Shown one piece after another: positions 18,218-28,205 of a stretch of DNA of 64,000 nucleotides (position 1 is its first letter; the number at the start of each line of letters is the position of its first letter). This DNA is from a bacterium (GTDB lineage Bacteria; 4484-113; JAFGCY01). The stretch covers positions 1 through 64,000 of the forward strand of contig JAGRNT010000008.1 in the NCBI GenBank assembly GCA_020440605.1. The letters run 5' to 3'. A model generated the notes under the pieces. The model was not told the origin of the DNA, made no database searches, and saw only the letters and a program-made list of their open reading frames with translations. The position numbers and the translations under genes were made by a program.

Positions 18218-20488
18218 ATGCAGATTACGATTAACCACTTTGGTCCAATTAACGAACTTGATGGCCAATTATCTTCAAGAGCACAAAACTTGATATATGC
18301 TAGAAATGGAACTGGAAAATCTTTTATTTCTCGAGCATTCTTGTATCTGGATTTCAAAGGTCAAGACTTAGAGATTGAGAATGCACCACTAGACTTGATC
18401 TCCGATGAATCACCAATTGGGTCATTTTCATTCGGATCAGAACTTGTTAATTATGGCTCGATCAAAGTCACTAAAGACCCACGTTCACATGAAATGACAC
18501 TAGGCGATAAAATTTTTCATGTGTTTTGCCATGATTTTGTTCAAAATGAAGTACATGAACAGGACTATAGCCTAAAAGGTGTGAGTAAGAAAAGTATTCT
18601 AATCGATAGGGAAAATATAGAAATCAACAAAATACGAACTGAAATAGAGGAAAAATCACTATCACTTGAGAGCATTAGAGAAAATCTAAGAAAGGCACTT
18701 GAAGTTGAAAAAGCAATGAAGCTAAGAGATGAAATCGGGATTAATCCAAATTTAAATGAATACAAATCGTTAAAGGCCAATACTATCGCAATTACAGATG
18801 AAAGACCCAGACGAAACAAGAAAACTTTGGCACAAATCTCAAAAGACTTAACAAGACTACAAAACCTTCCTAGTGATATTAGACCTATCCGGATTGTCAA
18901 CACCAATTTACATGAAGTTATTGACTGGGCTGATGTTGAATTACTACTCGAAAGAGAAACTCCGAAGTCCGAATTACCACTAGAGGTGATCAATAAAATT
19001 GAAGAGTACCCGGAATTCTATAAAATAGGCAATAAAATTATAATAGAAACATTTCCGGCTAACTGCCCATTTTGCGAACAGAATATTAGCCAGCAGAACG
19101 TGCAATTAATACTAAAAATCTATTCCGAGTATTTTGCAGGAGAAGAAGAGAAACATAGATTATTGTTACAAAAACGGATTGAACAATTAAAGAATCTTGA
19201 AAATGATATTATTCAAATAAATTATCAATCCGCAAAACAAATAGCTATCTATTCACAATTAAAATTAATTTTACCTGATTATCGAGAAACGTCCTTAACA
19301 TCAGTTGCAAAAGAAGTGACAACGCTTCAAAATTCTATTCAACAACTTGTGTTAGCTTTATCCAGCAAAAAGAGCAAATTAAACCAGTCACATATCGTCC
19401 GAACAAGTGAAATGGAAAGGACTTTGGATAGTTTAATCAACGATGTCACTGCAAATAACGTTAAAGTGACAATACTCAATGAACAGCTCCAGAATACTGA
19501 TAATGCTAGAAGAAAACTTCAAAGAGAAGCATGTAGGTTATTCGCCGAAGAATGGATCCTTGACAATTGGAGCACAATAACATCTGGACATGATCTGGAA
19601 GATGATATCAAAGCACTAAATAAGAGATTGCAGCAATTGGAAGAAAAAATGCCAACCGAAGATGTGTATGAGAAAATTTCAAAAACATTTAAATATTTAT
19701 TAAGATACTTTTTTGAGGATAAGTATGTTTTCGACGAAAAGACATCTGAAATCTCTCTTGGAAGTACTAACTTTAGGAGAGGATTAATACGATCACTTAG
19801 TGATGGAGAAAAATCAATAATTGCCTTCTGTTATTTTATAGCAAGTATTCACGGCAAGGTATCTAAATCCAGCCAGTATAAGAATGTTTTCCTTGTAATA
19901 GATGATCCTGTAAACTCTCTATCCTTTGACTACATATATGATGTTGCCCAGATAATCAAGAATTTGACTATTTCAGAAGAAGGAACAATCTCTGTCAATC
20001 CATCCAAAATTTCTGATGCAAAGTTCCATAGACCTGATATGTTGATTCTAACTCACAGCAGTTATTATTATAACATGTTGCTGTCAAATCGCGCAGTCAA
20101 AGATGAATCAGCATTTCTCTTAGAAGCTACGGATGCATGCCACAGATTACATAAGCAATCCGTTTACATTGCCCCTTTTCAACAACAGTTGATGTTGGTT
20201 CACAAAGTTTCAATTGGAGAAAAGAAGCCAGATGTTTCAGTTGGCAATTCAATTCGATCTGTTCTTGAAGCTGTTGGCCGATTTTGTTATCCGAAGAAAA
20301 GTCTGACCGATTTTCTAACGATAATAGCTGGCGAAGAGGGAATTTCAATTAAAAGTGTAATGATAAACAGCTTGAGTCACGGTACTTATTTCGATGAATC
20401 ACCAACTGATGACGATTTATTACTAGCTTGTAAAGATACGATTAATGTTGTAGATAGATTTGCTAAGGGTCAGTTAGATCTTCTTTAG
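18218..20488 (+). CDS. RloC/PrrC-like AAA_13 ATPase, candidate tRNA anticodon nuclease
   Basis: 756 residues. Walker A-like YARNGTGKS (27-35), long coiled coils with a zinc-hook-like C283-P-F-C286 between them, ABC signature SLSDGEKS (526-533), Walker B FLVIDDPVNS with D562-D563, and H-loop H613. Downstream comes R680-x3-E684 and H721 (INSLSHG). In PrrC and RloC the anticodon-nuclease triad is Arg-x3-Glu...His, so this spacing is compatible. The CxxC hook inside a Rad50-like coiled coil is a RloC hallmark. Such proteins cleave tRNA on sensing DNA damage or phage attack. G+C is about 37% in a counted line, against about 60% around it, so it was probably acquired horizontally. No restriction-modification gene is adjacent. 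The nuclease assignment is inference, since some AAA_13 ATPases may lack it. Confidence 0.8.
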   Translation: MQITINHFGPINELDGQLSSRAQNLIYARNGTGKSFISRAFLYLDFKGQDLEIENAPLDLISDESPIGSFSFGSELVNYGSIKVTKDPRSHEMTLGDKIFHVFCHDFVQNEVHEQDYSLKGVSKKSILIDRENIEINKIRTEIEEKSLSLESIRENLRKALEVEKAMKLRDEIGINPNLNEYKSLKANTIAITDERPRRNKKTLAQISKDLTRLQNLPSDIRPIRIVNTNLHEVIDWADVELLLERETPKSELPLEVINKIEEYPEFYKIGNKIIIETFPANCPFCEQNISQQNVQLILKIYSEYFAGEEEKHRLLLQKRIEQLKNLENDIIQINYQSAKQIAIYSQLKLILPDYRETSLTSVAKEVTTLQNSIQQLVLALSSKKSKLNQSHIVRTSEMERTLDSLINDVTANNVKVTILNEQLQNTDNARRKLQREACRLFAEEWILDNWSTITSGHDLEDDIKALNKRLQQLEEKMPTEDVYEKISKTFKYLLRYFFEDKYVFDEKTSEISLGSTNFRRGLIRSLSDGEKSIIAFCYFIASIHGKVSKSSQYKNVFLVIDDPVNSLSFDYIYDVAQIIKNLTISEEGTISVNPSKISDAKFHRPDMLILTHSSYYYNMLLSNRAVKDESAFLLEATDACHRLHKQSVYIAPFQQQLMLVHKVSIGEKKPDVSVGNSIRSVLEAVGRFCYPKKSLTDFLTIIAGEEGISIKSVMINSLSHGTYFDESPTDDDLLLACKDTINVVDRFAKGQLDLL

Positions 20489-20517
20489 AGTATTGATCAA
20501 TTCTTAATAGGTAGATT

Positions 20518-21321
20518 ATGTATTTCAAAATCAAGACCAACCACGAAATTTCTCCTGACATCATTGATCTGATCATCAAGGCCGAGAAGCAGATTGACAT
20601 CATCTCGCCCTACCTGGATCTCTGGAATCACCTGCAATCCAGTCTCGAAGCTGCGGCCAAGCGGGATGTGATCATCAACGTGGTGTTCCGGGCAGAGATG
20701 AAGGACAAGTACAAGGACATCACGAAGTGGCTGATGGACATCGGCGCGCATGTCTACATGGTGGACAAGCTGCATACCAAGGTCTATTGCAGCGAGCGTA
20801 CTGTGATCATCACTTCCATGAACCTGTACGACTACTCAGCCAAGAATTCGGAGGAGTTCGCACTCACTTCGCCTGAGGACGAGCTGATTGAGCAGACCCA
20901 GAAGTACATTGCCGAACTCAGGAGCAGAGCGATTCCCCTGGACACAAAGAAGGTCGGAAGGGTATTCGACAGCGTTGGCAAGAAGGAAACGGAGGCATCA
21001 ACCTCCATATCCAGGTCTGCAGCAAGCTCAACGAAGTCTTCAAGTGCAAAGGCGAATGCAACTTCAGAAACTAAAGTGGCTCGCACGCCAAAGGTTTCAG
21101 CCAGGGGCGAGGCTGGCGCTTTCTGCGTCAGGTGTGGCGAGGACCTGAAGTTCAACATGGAGAAGCCGCTTTGCTACAACTGCTACAAGTCCTGGAGCAA
21201 GTACAAGAACCCGGCCTTTGTAGAGAAGTTCTGCCACGGCTGCGGCAAGGCACACAAGTCCAGCCTTGAAAAGCCGCTGTGCATGCCCTGCTGGAAGGAC
21301 CGAGGAAGACCAACAGCCTGA
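20518..21321 (+). CDS. PLD-like phosphodiesterase domain with two C-terminal zinc ribbons
   Basis: 267 residues starting 29 nt after the RloC-like gene, with AGG before the ATG. The N-terminal domain carries one HKD-like motif: H86-T-K88, E93 in place of the usual Asp, and TSMN ending at N102. Single-HKD PLD proteins generally act as dimers on nucleic acids or phospholipids. A Ser/Ala/Lys-rich linker (about 155-200) leads to two CxxC...CxxC modules (FCVRCGEDL...CYNC and FCHGCGKAH...CMPC), likely zinc-binding and nucleic-acid contacting. Base composition is near host level, unlike the neighbour. Co-transcription suggests a joint role in defence or repair, but this is inference. Confidence 0.8.
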   Translation: MYFKIKTNHEISPDIIDLIIKAEKQIDIISPYLDLWNHLQSSLEAAAKRDVIINVVFRAEMKDKYKDITKWLMDIGAHVYMVDKLHTKVYCSERTVIITSMNLYDYSAKNSEEFALTSPEDELIEQTQKYIAELRSRAIPLDTKKVGRVFDSVGKKETEASTSISRSAASSTKSSSAKANATSETKVARTPKVSARGEAGAFCVRCGEDLKFNMEKPLCYNCYKSWSKYKNPAFVEKFCHGCGKAHKSSLEKPLCMPCWKDRGRPTA

Positions 21322-21962
21322 TCAGCATTCTGCCGCTTGCGCCGCAGCACCCTTGCCCGGTTTGCACCGGGCCTCCGAAAGGTCGCCGGTCATCCCGGGT
21401 GGGGTGCCGGTTCAGCGCGACCCGGATGCGCAGATGCGCAGCCGCAGCGCCAGACCGTCGAATGCTTGCATGAGACGGCGGATCACTGCGGAGGGGATGT
21501 CAATCCGGCCGGCGGCTGGCGAGGATATAGGATCTCGGATGTAGGGTGTTGCAGACGGCGGCAGGATGCAGCTGTAACTGACCACTGATCGGCGGCAAGC
21601 TGCCGCCGCTACGGGTACGAAGGGTCGGCGACTGGAAGTCGCCGCTACAGGAATCACTTCTTCCACTTCTTCCACTTCCCCCACTTCCTTCCACTTCTTC
21701 CACTATTCAAACTGCTCCAGACTACTCCCGGCGAGCTGAATGCTCGCGCTCCATCTGACCACTGACCACTGATCCGGCGACAGGAAGTCGCCGCTACGGG
21801 ATTCACTTCTTCCACTTCTTCCACTACAAAAACTACTCAAACTATTCCAGACTGCTCCCGGCGACTGGAAGTCGCCGCTACTGACCACTCACCACTCCCC
21901 AGCTCATTCCTGTTGTAATATTCCATCTGCCGCCGGACTGTCAGCGGCTCATGGGAGTTGCC
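21322..21962. repeat. Intergenic repeat field, including the right copy of the 30-nt repeat
   Basis: No gene is supported over about 640 nt. It holds the 30-nt repeat copy at 21449-21478. Several GGCGACTGGAAGTCGCCGC-type hairpins occur (about 21626, 21774, 21856), plus GCGGCAAGCTGCCGC near 21593. Pyrimidine-rich runs built on CACTTCTTC (about 21655-21710 and 21805-21825) and TGACCACTGA words are repeated. Confidence 0.75.
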
Positions 21963-24900
21963 ATGTCGAATCCGTTCATTCGTTTCGTGGTGCTCGCAGG
22001 CTGCCTGGCACTTGCAGCCTGCGGTCGCTCAGGTCCGGGCCTGGAGCAGGCCCAGCATCCGGCGGAGAGCGCCCTGCCGCTCGAGCGTGTGCCGCAGTTC
22101 AGCCTGCACTGGCTCCCCGCCGATCCGGCGCTCGGCAGCGCGGAACTTTCGCTCAGCACCCGCGAACTGTCCGATGGCAGCGTGCTCGCCAGCATCAGCG
22201 TGAGCGAGGCAAAGGGCCTGCGCGGCCTGTTCTATGAACTGGAGTACGACCCTGAGCGGTTCAACCCAGTAGCGGCACAATTCCTCAGCGGCCTGGCCCC
22301 GGCCGACCAGCTGCTCACGGCCGCCGACATGCAGACTCCCGGCCGCCTGCAGCATGGCGCGGTGATCATGCACGCACTGGAGCAGGATGGCCTGACTGGC
22401 AGCGCCGGCGTGGCCGAGCTGCTGTTCCGCGCTGAGCCCTTCGAGCCGTCCCGCTCCCTGAGCAAGGCCCCGAAGAGCCGCTTCAGCCAGGCCACCCTCA
22501 ACCTCGACGTGACCGCGAAGACGCTGAGCTGGGGCTATGCCAACGAGGGCGACTACGACCAGAACAGCGAGGTCAACGTGGCCGACCTGGCCCCGCTCGG
22601 AACCTTCTTCCAGGAGAACACCGGCGGCAGCGGCCCCTTCCCCACGGGCAGCCGCTTCTTCATGATCGACGGCGACCGCAACGGTGAGCTGAACATCGCC
22701 GACCTCGCCCCGATCGGCACGAACTTCCAGCGCAGCGCCGCCAGCTACAACGTCTACCGCAGCCTCGACCCGGCGGACATCCCGGCAGGCGAGGACCCGA
22801 GCACGATCGAGCCGCTGGGCTTCGTCAACCTCGCGGACGGCGTGAGCGCCGAGACCGGCAGCCAGCTGCAGTTCAGCTTCGAGCTTGAGGCGCTGAACAG
22901 CGGCTGGTTCTACTGGGTGCGCCCCTGTGACACGAAGGACGGCGCCGGCCTCGAGGGCATCGCCAGCAACATCGTCAGCAGCGGCGGCAAGCCTGACAAC
23001 GCGGAGCCCACGGCGCAGCTCAGTGCCGACCCGCTCAGTGGCAACGCCCCGCTCGCGGTCAGCTTCGACGCCTCGGGCAGCACTGACAGCGACGGCACGA
23101 TCATCCAGTTCGCCTGGGACTTCGACGGCGACGGCCTGTTCGATGACACGACCACGGTGCCGACCGTGAGCACCACCTACCAGTCTCCCGGGGTGTTCAC
23201 CGCCCGCGTGCAGGTCACCGATGACGGGGCCGCCACGGGCTCAGCCCAGCTCGAAATCGTGGCCTCCACTGTTGACAACCAGTCCCCCAGTGCGGTGCTG
23301 CAGCTCAACCCGGCCAGCGGCACCATCCCGCTGGAGGTGACGCTCGATGCCTCGGGCTCGACTGACGACGGTGTGATCTTCAACCATGTCTGGGACTTCG
23401 AGGGGGATGGCAGCGTGGATGCCACGACGGGCAGCAACCCGCTTGCGATCCACACCTACACCGCCGCCGGCAATGTGAGCCCGAGCGTGAAGGTCGTTGA
23501 CAACTTCGGGCTGGAGGACAGCGCCAGCGCATCGCTCAGTCTGGTGCTCGGGCCGCAGGCCCCGCTCGCCGTGCTGCAGGGCCAGACGGAATTCGAGACC
23601 AGCCTGCAGTTCTACTCCGCGGAGAACAGCACGGATGCCGACGGCAGCATCGTGCGCTATCAGTGGGACCTCGATGCCGACGGCCTGATTGACGGCGACA
23701 CCGGGGACAGCCCCTTCATCAACATCACGATACCGCCGGGCCTGCATGAACTGAAGCTGATCGTGACCGACGACGAGGGCCTGACGGGCGAGACCAGCCT
23801 CATCCTGCGCTCGCGCAACACCAACAGCGATCACATGCCGCCCTTCGCCAGCTTCACGGTTGATCCCCTGCAGGGCACAACCGCCGTCAGCCGCACACTG
23901 GACGCCAGCGCCAGCACGATTGGTGACGGCGAGGACGGCACGCTGGAGTTCCGCTGGGACTTCGATGGCGACTTCGATGAGGACCTGGTCACCACCGAGC
24001 CGGTCACGCAGCATACCTACATCTTAGGCGGCATGATCACGACGCGGCTGACGGTGCGCCAGAAGAACAGCGACGGCACGACGGATGACACCACCGTGTT
24101 CGAGATCGTGCCGGTGGGCGACTTCGGCCTGGCCCCGCTGGCGAAGCTGACGGCCACGCCCCGCATCGGCGTCGACCCGCATACCGTGCTGTTTGACGGT
24201 TCCGGCAGCATCGACTTCAACGGCACGATCGAGAAGTTCGAATGGGACATTGACGGCGACCTCGTGGTTGACATCGACGGCGGGACTGACCCGACACTCG
24301 AGCAGCTCTACACATCCTCCGGCAGCCGGACGGTGCGGCTGTTCGTGACGGATGACGACGGCCAGCAGAGCATTGTCAGCGTCACCGTCGAAACCAGCGA
24401 CCCGGACAACCCGCCGCCGACAGCGGTGCTGATCGTCAGCCCGGAGAACGGCAGCGGCCCGCGCGACGTGACCTTCAACGCCACGGCCAGCACCGATGAT
24501 TCGCAGATCGTCTCCTACCAGTTCGACATTGACGGTGACGGAGACACGGACATTTCCTCCGAGGATCCGCTGGTCACGATCCCTGAGCTGAATCTGAACG
24601 GCACGATCACCGCCCGGGTGACGGTCGTTGACGACGACGGCGGCACCGGCGTCGCAACTGATACATACACGATCACCGGTGGATTCGAGAAGGGCACGGT
24701 CGAGGAGAGTTTCTTTCCCTTCGACACCGTCTCAGCCAGGGTGAACGGCTCCGGTTCGGCCTCCGTTGCCAGCCTGATCTACTACAACGGTTCCAGCGAC
24801 AAGGTGCACTTCAGCAACACCTCTGACACCAGCGGCACCGCATGGGACAGTCCCGGCGTGGTCTTCAAGGAAGACGGACTGCGCAACAGACTCTCGCTGA

Positions 24901-25727
24901 AGAACGTCTTCCTCGCACCCTCCACCTCCCTCACGACCAGTGGCGCCGTGCTGTTCGCCCGGGCCAACGACACCAGCGGATTCGACTGGGCGGACCCGAT
25001 CACGGTTGTCAGCCGTGGCAATCTGTTCAGTGCGGTGCTGACCACGGCCAGCGTCAACCCGGCGATCCTCTTCATTGACCAGGGCCCGACGCCGGATGAG
25101 ATCCGCTTCATGCGCTCCACCTCCACCACCGGAGCGAGCTGGCCGGCGACGGAGATCACCGCCGCCGTGGCTGACTCCAGCTTTGACGACCTGTCTGACA
25201 TGCAGACCCTGTTCGTGAACGGCCGCCCTGCTGTGTTCTACACCCATGATTCCGAATTCACGAACCTGCGCTACGTGCGTGCAGCGACTGCGGATGGAAG
25301 CAGCTGGGGTACGCCGGTGGAGATCCCTGGCAGCCGGCATGACGACGGCTACAGCGTGGCGATCATCGATGGCCGCCCGGCGGTCACGGTCGGCAGCTTC
25401 TTCGAGGCCCCGCGCTTCATCCGCGCCAGTGACGCCGACGGCAGCAGCTGGGGCAGCTCCGTGCTCGTTGCCTCCAACAGCGGGCACCTGGAGCGCTCGG
25501 TGCTCGCCGAGGTTGACAACAAGCCGCACGTGTTCTGGGTTGACCGTCAGGGCCGCTACATGATGGCGGTCGGGTTATCAAGCAGCGGTGTTATCTTCGA
25601 CGACCCGCAGATTGTCGGCTTCGGCAGAGGTTTCGATGCCCCGCAGGCGCTCCTGAGCTTTGACAACCGCGCAATGGCGATCATCGTGGACCGCGATGGC
25701 AACCTCTTTTCCGTCACTGAGCAGTAA
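21963..25727 (+). CDS. Large lipoprotein: cohesin-like, dockerin-like, six PKD domains, propeller
   Basis: 1254 residues from ATG 21963, chosen over the ATG at 21951 because GGAG sits 5 nt before it. The lipobox is LAAC. Residues about 35-160 look like a cohesin fold (VSEAKGLRGLFYELEYDPE and GSAGVAELLF). A dockerin-like pair follows at about 195-260 (GDYDQNSEVNVADLAPLG, IDGDRNGELNIADLAPIG), then the linker YNVYRSLD, six PKD domains (about 345-905) and a C-terminal region with 'RAATADGSSWG' and 'RASDADGSSWG' blades. Cohesin and dockerin in one chain suggest self-assembly or intramolecular stabilisation rather than cellulosome docking. Its closest relatives are the two genes at 1-6.3 kb. Confidence 0.9.
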   Translation: MSNPFIRFVVLAGCLALAACGRSGPGLEQAQHPAESALPLERVPQFSLHWLPADPALGSAELSLSTRELSDGSVLASISVSEAKGLRGLFYELEYDPERFNPVAAQFLSGLAPADQLLTAADMQTPGRLQHGAVIMHALEQDGLTGSAGVAELLFRAEPFEPSRSLSKAPKSRFSQATLNLDVTAKTLSWGYANEGDYDQNSEVNVADLAPLGTFFQENTGGSGPFPTGSRFFMIDGDRNGELNIADLAPIGTNFQRSAASYNVYRSLDPADIPAGEDPSTIEPLGFVNLADGVSAETGSQLQFSFELEALNSGWFYWVRPCDTKDGAGLEGIASNIVSSGGKPDNAEPTAQLSADPLSGNAPLAVSFDASGSTDSDGTIIQFAWDFDGDGLFDDTTTVPTVSTTYQSPGVFTARVQVTDDGAATGSAQLEIVASTVDNQSPSAVLQLNPASGTIPLEVTLDASGSTDDGVIFNHVWDFEGDGSVDATTGSNPLAIHTYTAAGNVSPSVKVVDNFGLEDSASASLSLVLGPQAPLAVLQGQTEFETSLQFYSAENSTDADGSIVRYQWDLDADGLIDGDTGDSPFINITIPPGLHELKLIVTDDEGLTGETSLILRSRNTNSDHMPPFASFTVDPLQGTTAVSRTLDASASTIGDGEDGTLEFRWDFDGDFDEDLVTTEPVTQHTYILGGMITTRLTVRQKNSDGTTDDTTVFEIVPVGDFGLAPLAKLTATPRIGVDPHTVLFDGSGSIDFNGTIEKFEWDIDGDLVVDIDGGTDPTLEQLYTSSGSRTVRLFVTDDDGQQSIVSVTVETSDPDNPPPTAVLIVSPENGSGPRDVTFNATASTDDSQIVSYQFDIDGDGDTDISSEDPLVTIPELNLNGTITARVTVVDDDGGTGVATDTYTITGGFEKGTVEESFFPFDTVSARVNGSGSASVASLIYYNGSSDKVHFSNTSDTSGTAWDSPGVVFKEDGLRNRLSLKNVFLAPSTSLTTSGAVLFARANDTSGFDWADPITVVSRGNLFSAVLTTASVNPAILFIDQGPTPDEIRFMRSTSTTGASWPATEITAAVADSSFDDLSDMQTLFVNGRPAVFYTHDSEFTNLRYVRAATADGSSWGTPVEIPGSRHDDGYSVAIIDGRPAVTVGSFFEAPRFIRASDADGSSWGSSVLVASNSGHLERSVLAEVDNKPHVFWVDRQGRYMMAVGLSSSGVIFDDPQIVGFGRGFDAPQALLSFDNRAMAIIVDRDGNLFSVTEQ

Positions 25728-25751
25728 TCCGCAGGCCAGCGGCGCTGCAGC

Positions 25752-28091
25752 TCAGCTCTTCGGCTGCAGCTCGCTTACGTAGATCCGGTGCAGGGGCGGG
25801 GCGGGGCCGTCCTCCAGTTCGTGCATCACATACAGCCTGTCTCCGATCCGGCAGGAGCGCGGCTCGGAAATGTCGGCCGGATCGCGGTAGGGGCTGTCAC
25901 CGATATCCACCGTGAAGTAGTCGGCGAGCCAGTCCGGACCGGGCAGGATCAGCCCGCCATGCAGCAGCGGACTCGTGATCAGCGGCGCGTGGTTTCCATC
26001 GATGCTGCTGAAGACAGCGGGCTGTCCACTGTCCAGCAGGCTCATGCAGATGCCCTCGTAATTGACATCATTTCCCATGCTGAGGATCTTCAGCGGTTCA
26101 TGCTGCAGTTCCCCGTCCCCAATGCTGAGCGGCAGGTAGGCCAGCAGTCCGCCGTTCCCGGACCCGGGCGGAATCGTATAGGCACAGTGCAGCAGCTCAC
26201 CCTCCTGCTCCAGGCAGAGCCCGCTGGGATACTCGTAGCTCGGCCCGTAGGCCGTCACGGTCACGACCTCCCAGTCCGCCGGCAGCTGCGGATTGTCAAC
26301 CAGGGCCCGGAACATCTGCACCTCGTCGTCATTGTCAACGACCCACAGCCCGGCCACGCGGCCTTCGAGATGTCCGAAGTCAAACTCACGAGGCACCCTG
26401 CGGAAACTGGGGACGTCCTCCAGCACGCGTGTGATGCGCCAGTCGTCAGCATCCAGCGGGTCATCCTTCAGGGCATAGGCGTAATTGAGCACTTCCAATG
26501 AGCCGGACAGCAGCCGGCTGCTCCACATGATCTCCAGCCGGCCTGAAGCGTTGTTCATGCGGATGCTGTCAGCAGCGACCTCGCCCTCCTGCAGCTGGTA
26601 ACTCATGAAGGCTCCCGCCGCCGCCGGATTGGGGCCCGTGCCGCGGCTGATGTACAGGCCCTGCGTCAGACCTTCTGCGGCCTTGGCGGGCCAGGCGATC
26701 CAGGGCCGCTCAGCATGGTGCGCCAGCGCCATATGGATCTCGGGCAGATCGGCCTTGATCACATCCACGAACAGGTCTCCGCCCGGGTCCAGCACGCCGT
26801 AGCGGATCGTATTGCGGTCGTCATCCCAGTAGCAGATGGCCGGCCCAGCCAGGGCAGGGTCCAGATCCGGGTCAATGTCCCCGAAGCCGCCGTAGCCCGG
26901 GTCGTTCGTGGCCACTTCCCGTGATATCCACTGGCCGGAGCAACCCAGCGCGGGCTCACTTTCCAGGCTCGGACCCAGATCGGAGGTGATGATCGCTGTG
27001 TAGCTGTATGCGCTGTAGTCGTCCGTGAAGAAGTCGAAGAAGCGGTTGTCTCCTCCACTGAGCGGCTGATCGGTGTGGAGCTCGGTATCGTTTCTATAGA
27101 TCGTGACCGTGGAGCCGGGGCGGATCTCCTGCGTAATCACGTCAATCACCACGCCGATATGGATCTGGCGGCGGCTGACGGCCAGCTCCGGCCTGCCCGT
27201 GCGGCGCAGGCCCGTGGCAACAGCACTCCAGTCTGACTGCTCCTCCGCTGTCAACGCACGTACGCGGTAGTCATAGGCGAAGTCGTACTCCGCCTCATCC
27301 CCCACCGGGCTGTCCGAGGCATGCTGGAAAATCGGCTCGAGTTCCGTGCTCAGTTCCGCGAGGAAGCTGAAGGCCGACTCATCCGCACCGGCTGGCCGGT
27401 ACTCGATTTCATAGCTCTGCGCTCCCGGGACCTGCGACCACTCCAGCCGGATGAAGCCGGCATACAGTCCATTACTTGCCGTCAGTACCTCCGGTGCATG
27501 CAACGCTGCCGTGTACTCCACATGGACCCGGTCGACGCTACCGAAGGCGGCCACCTTGCCGACGACCACAACCGACACGTATAGATTGCCCTGCGGGCTG
27601 CTCTGGCTGAGCGGATCGACTATGTCCAGCAGATCAAAGGTCTCGGAATCAGCCGAAGCGCCAATCGCCTTGAACTGCCAGCGCTGGAGGCTGAAGTCCG
27701 CCAGGGCGAAGTAGTACAGCCCGTCGCTCTCAATCCCGCTCATTTCCACACTCAGGCCCGAGAAAGGTGTCTGCGGGCCGATCCCGGGAATCCTGTAGAC
27801 CGCATAGCGGATCGAGGCATCCACATCCGGCTTCAGCAGCAGGCTCTGGTTCACGATGCTGCCATTGTGGCTGACTGCCTCCCGGCCCTGGATGCTGTCA
27901 TTCACCAGCGCCGAGGCATCGCGCAGTTCCTCTCCGTCCAGCGGATCCTGCGGGATGCCGGGTAGCAGCTGCTGCAGGGACTGGTTCCCGGCGGAGACGG
28001 ATTCCAGCCGTGCCCCGGACTGCCCGCCTCCACAGGAGCTTGCAGCAAGCAGCAGGACACAGAGCAGCAGACCGGACAGGCGCAGGTGCAT
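25752..28091 (-). CDS. Lipoprotein: GRW module, FnIII, propeller-like C-terminus
   Basis: 779 residues from the ATG at 28091, preceded by GAGGGA. The lipobox is ASSC followed by GGG. Residues about 110-210 hold the shared module (YAVYRIPG...YYFALADFSLQRWQF). A fibronectin-III domain follows (LEWSQVPGAQSYEIEYRP to YDFAYDYRVRAL), then a second related domain, then blade-like repeats (AICYWDDDRNTIRYGVLDP, RPWIAWPAKAAEGL). The overall layout matches 30170-32524 and 57733-60003. It converges with the large PKD gene, 24 nt apart. Function unknown; surface protein by inference. Confidence 0.87.
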   Translation of the reverse strand: MHLRLSGLLLCVLLLAASSCGGGQSGARLESVSAGNQSLQQLLPGIPQDPLDGEELRDASALVNDSIQGREAVSHNGSIVNQSLLLKPDVDASIRYAVYRIPGIGPQTPFSGLSVEMSGIESDGLYYFALADFSLQRWQFKAIGASADSETFDLLDIVDPLSQSSPQGNLYVSVVVVGKVAAFGSVDRVHVEYTAALHAPEVLTASNGLYAGFIRLEWSQVPGAQSYEIEYRPAGADESAFSFLAELSTELEPIFQHASDSPVGDEAEYDFAYDYRVRALTAEEQSDWSAVATGLRRTGRPELAVSRRQIHIGVVIDVITQEIRPGSTVTIYRNDTELHTDQPLSGGDNRFFDFFTDDYSAYSYTAIITSDLGPSLESEPALGCSGQWISREVATNDPGYGGFGDIDPDLDPALAGPAICYWDDDRNTIRYGVLDPGGDLFVDVIKADLPEIHMALAHHAERPWIAWPAKAAEGLTQGLYISRGTGPNPAAAGAFMSYQLQEGEVAADSIRMNNASGRLEIMWSSRLLSGSLEVLNYAYALKDDPLDADDWRITRVLEDVPSFRRVPREFDFGHLEGRVAGLWVVDNDDEVQMFRALVDNPQLPADWEVVTVTAYGPSYEYPSGLCLEQEGELLHCAYTIPPGSGNGGLLAYLPLSIGDGELQHEPLKILSMGNDVNYEGICMSLLDSGQPAVFSSIDGNHAPLITSPLLHGGLILPGPDWLADYFTVDIGDSPYRDPADISEPRSCRIGDRLYVMHELEDGPAPPLHRIYVSELQPKS

Positions 28092-28205
28092 CGGGATTCC
28101 CTCATGTCGAACATTCAGATGAGACAGGATTCTAGAGTGACACAGGGTCAGCGTCAATCATCCAGTTGTACCTGAAACCTGACTTCGAAACATGAAACAA
28201 CTTGC

